Position numbers and translations under genes: made by a program. A stretch of 64,000 bases of DNA. It comes from Sphaerolaimus hirsutus. Lineage: Eukaryota > Nematoda > Chromadorea > Monhysterida > Sphaerolaimidae. Below are positions 63,478-64,000 of the stretch, piece after piece; within the stretch, counting starts at the first letter, position 1, and every line of letters begins with the position of its first letter. Location: assembly GCA_964036195.1 (NCBI GenBank), contig OZ038453.1, forward strand, positions 17,645,206 through 17,709,205, given 5' to 3'. Under the pieces are notes generated by a model. It saw nothing but the letters and a program-made list of their open reading frames with translations. It was not told the DNA's origin and made no database searches.

Positions 63478-63937
63478 CAGGGACGTATCCAGGATTTTTG
63501 AGCGGGGGGGGGGGGGCTGCTTGTTTACGGGGGCCAGCGAGCAGGGGGGGGGCTCAGCCCCCCCCCCCCTATATTTTTTCCCTATATGGAGACGGAAAGG
63601 CGTTTTGGCGCTAGCGACATACCAAGGCGCCACGCCATGGCGCTATTGGCGCCACGCCATGGCGCTATTGGCGCCTGCGCCAGGAACCGCTTTATATAGA
63701 TGTAAATATGCATACATAAAAGTCACAAAATGTGTTCATTTTCAAGGATATTTGTTTACAGGGACATATTCCGCTAAAAATACAATGTATGGGGAAGAAA
63801 TTGCGCGCTTGCGCGCAAAATTTTTAAGAAACATCAAAAAATTTATAGGAAAAATTGCATTTTCCGGGATTTTTTAGGTCTCACCCCAGGAGGGGGGGCT
63901 GCAGCCCCCCCGCCCCCCCCCCCCTGGATCAGCCCTG
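63478..63937. mobile_element. hAT-like element, CAGGGACGTATCCAGG ends, perfect TSD
   Basis: Begins CAGGGACGTATCCAGG and ends CCTGGATCAGCCCTG. CACGTAAT flanks both sides (63470-63477, 63938-63945). Contains GGCGCTATTGGCGCC words (63600-63690) and TTGCGCGCTTGCGCGCAAAA near 63800. The 145-aa frame across it is repeat-derived. Confidence 0.93.
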
Positions 63938-64000
63938 CACGTAATCTGTTAATTAATTTTCACTAGAAATTTCAGATTTGACATGGCATTTTAATTTTCA

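Overview
This window looks like a nuclear contig from a metazoan, most likely an invertebrate with an AT-rich, transposon-saturated genome. The evidence is a split seven-transmembrane receptor gene with GT-AG introns, a non-LTR retrotransposon, a BEL/Pao retrotransposon fragment, and dozens of small inverted-repeat DNA transposons, many still flanked by intact target-site duplications (TSDs). The receptor has no DRY motif (it has GINRLM after helix 3) and resembles nematode serpentine chemoreceptors, so a nematode or close relative is a reasonable but unproven guess. I saw no tRNA or rRNA gene, no CRISPR array and no bacterial-style operon.

Layout. 1-3.9 kb: repeats, including a foldback element with TTA duplications (2429-2845). 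3.9-10.8 kb, minus strand: the one convincing host gene. It is a 7TM receptor whose six visible exons run from 10792 down to about 7257, with a possible last exon at 3936-4249 ending in a PDZ-ligand-like D-T-E-V. Three of its five visible introns carry recognisable inverted-repeat elements. 11-21.6 kb: a run of hAT-like elements, some nested, with 8-bp duplications. 21.7-24.8 kb: a hAT-like element abutting the 3' half of a LINE. 25-31 kb: TA-flanked and hAT-like elements, one holding an exon-like membrane segment. 31.2-33.2 kb: a hAT-like element enclosing a broken BEL/Pao pol fragment. 33.7-45.6 kb: more hAT-like elements, including one 6.4 kb long with long compound inverted ends. 46-64 kb: large foldbacks, TA-flanked elements, PIF/Harbinger-like elements, and triple nesting at 54.4-55.5 kb.

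The main pattern is this. Several transposon families keep fixed ends and a fixed TSD length but fill the sub-terminal or interior region with many copies of one short word, and that word differs from element to element. Examples are GGGATC, GGGACC, GAGTCA-like, TTTCCG and GGCGCC/GGCGCT next to hAT-type ends; CTCGAG, CGCG or CCCGGG cores in the CAGAGTTGTT family; four or more different words in the TA-flanked CCGTATT family; and two homologous words in the TGAGGC family. This resembles repeated diversification of transposase-binding arrays, each homogenised within a copy. No autonomous hAT transposase is visible, so the elements would have to be mobilised in trans.
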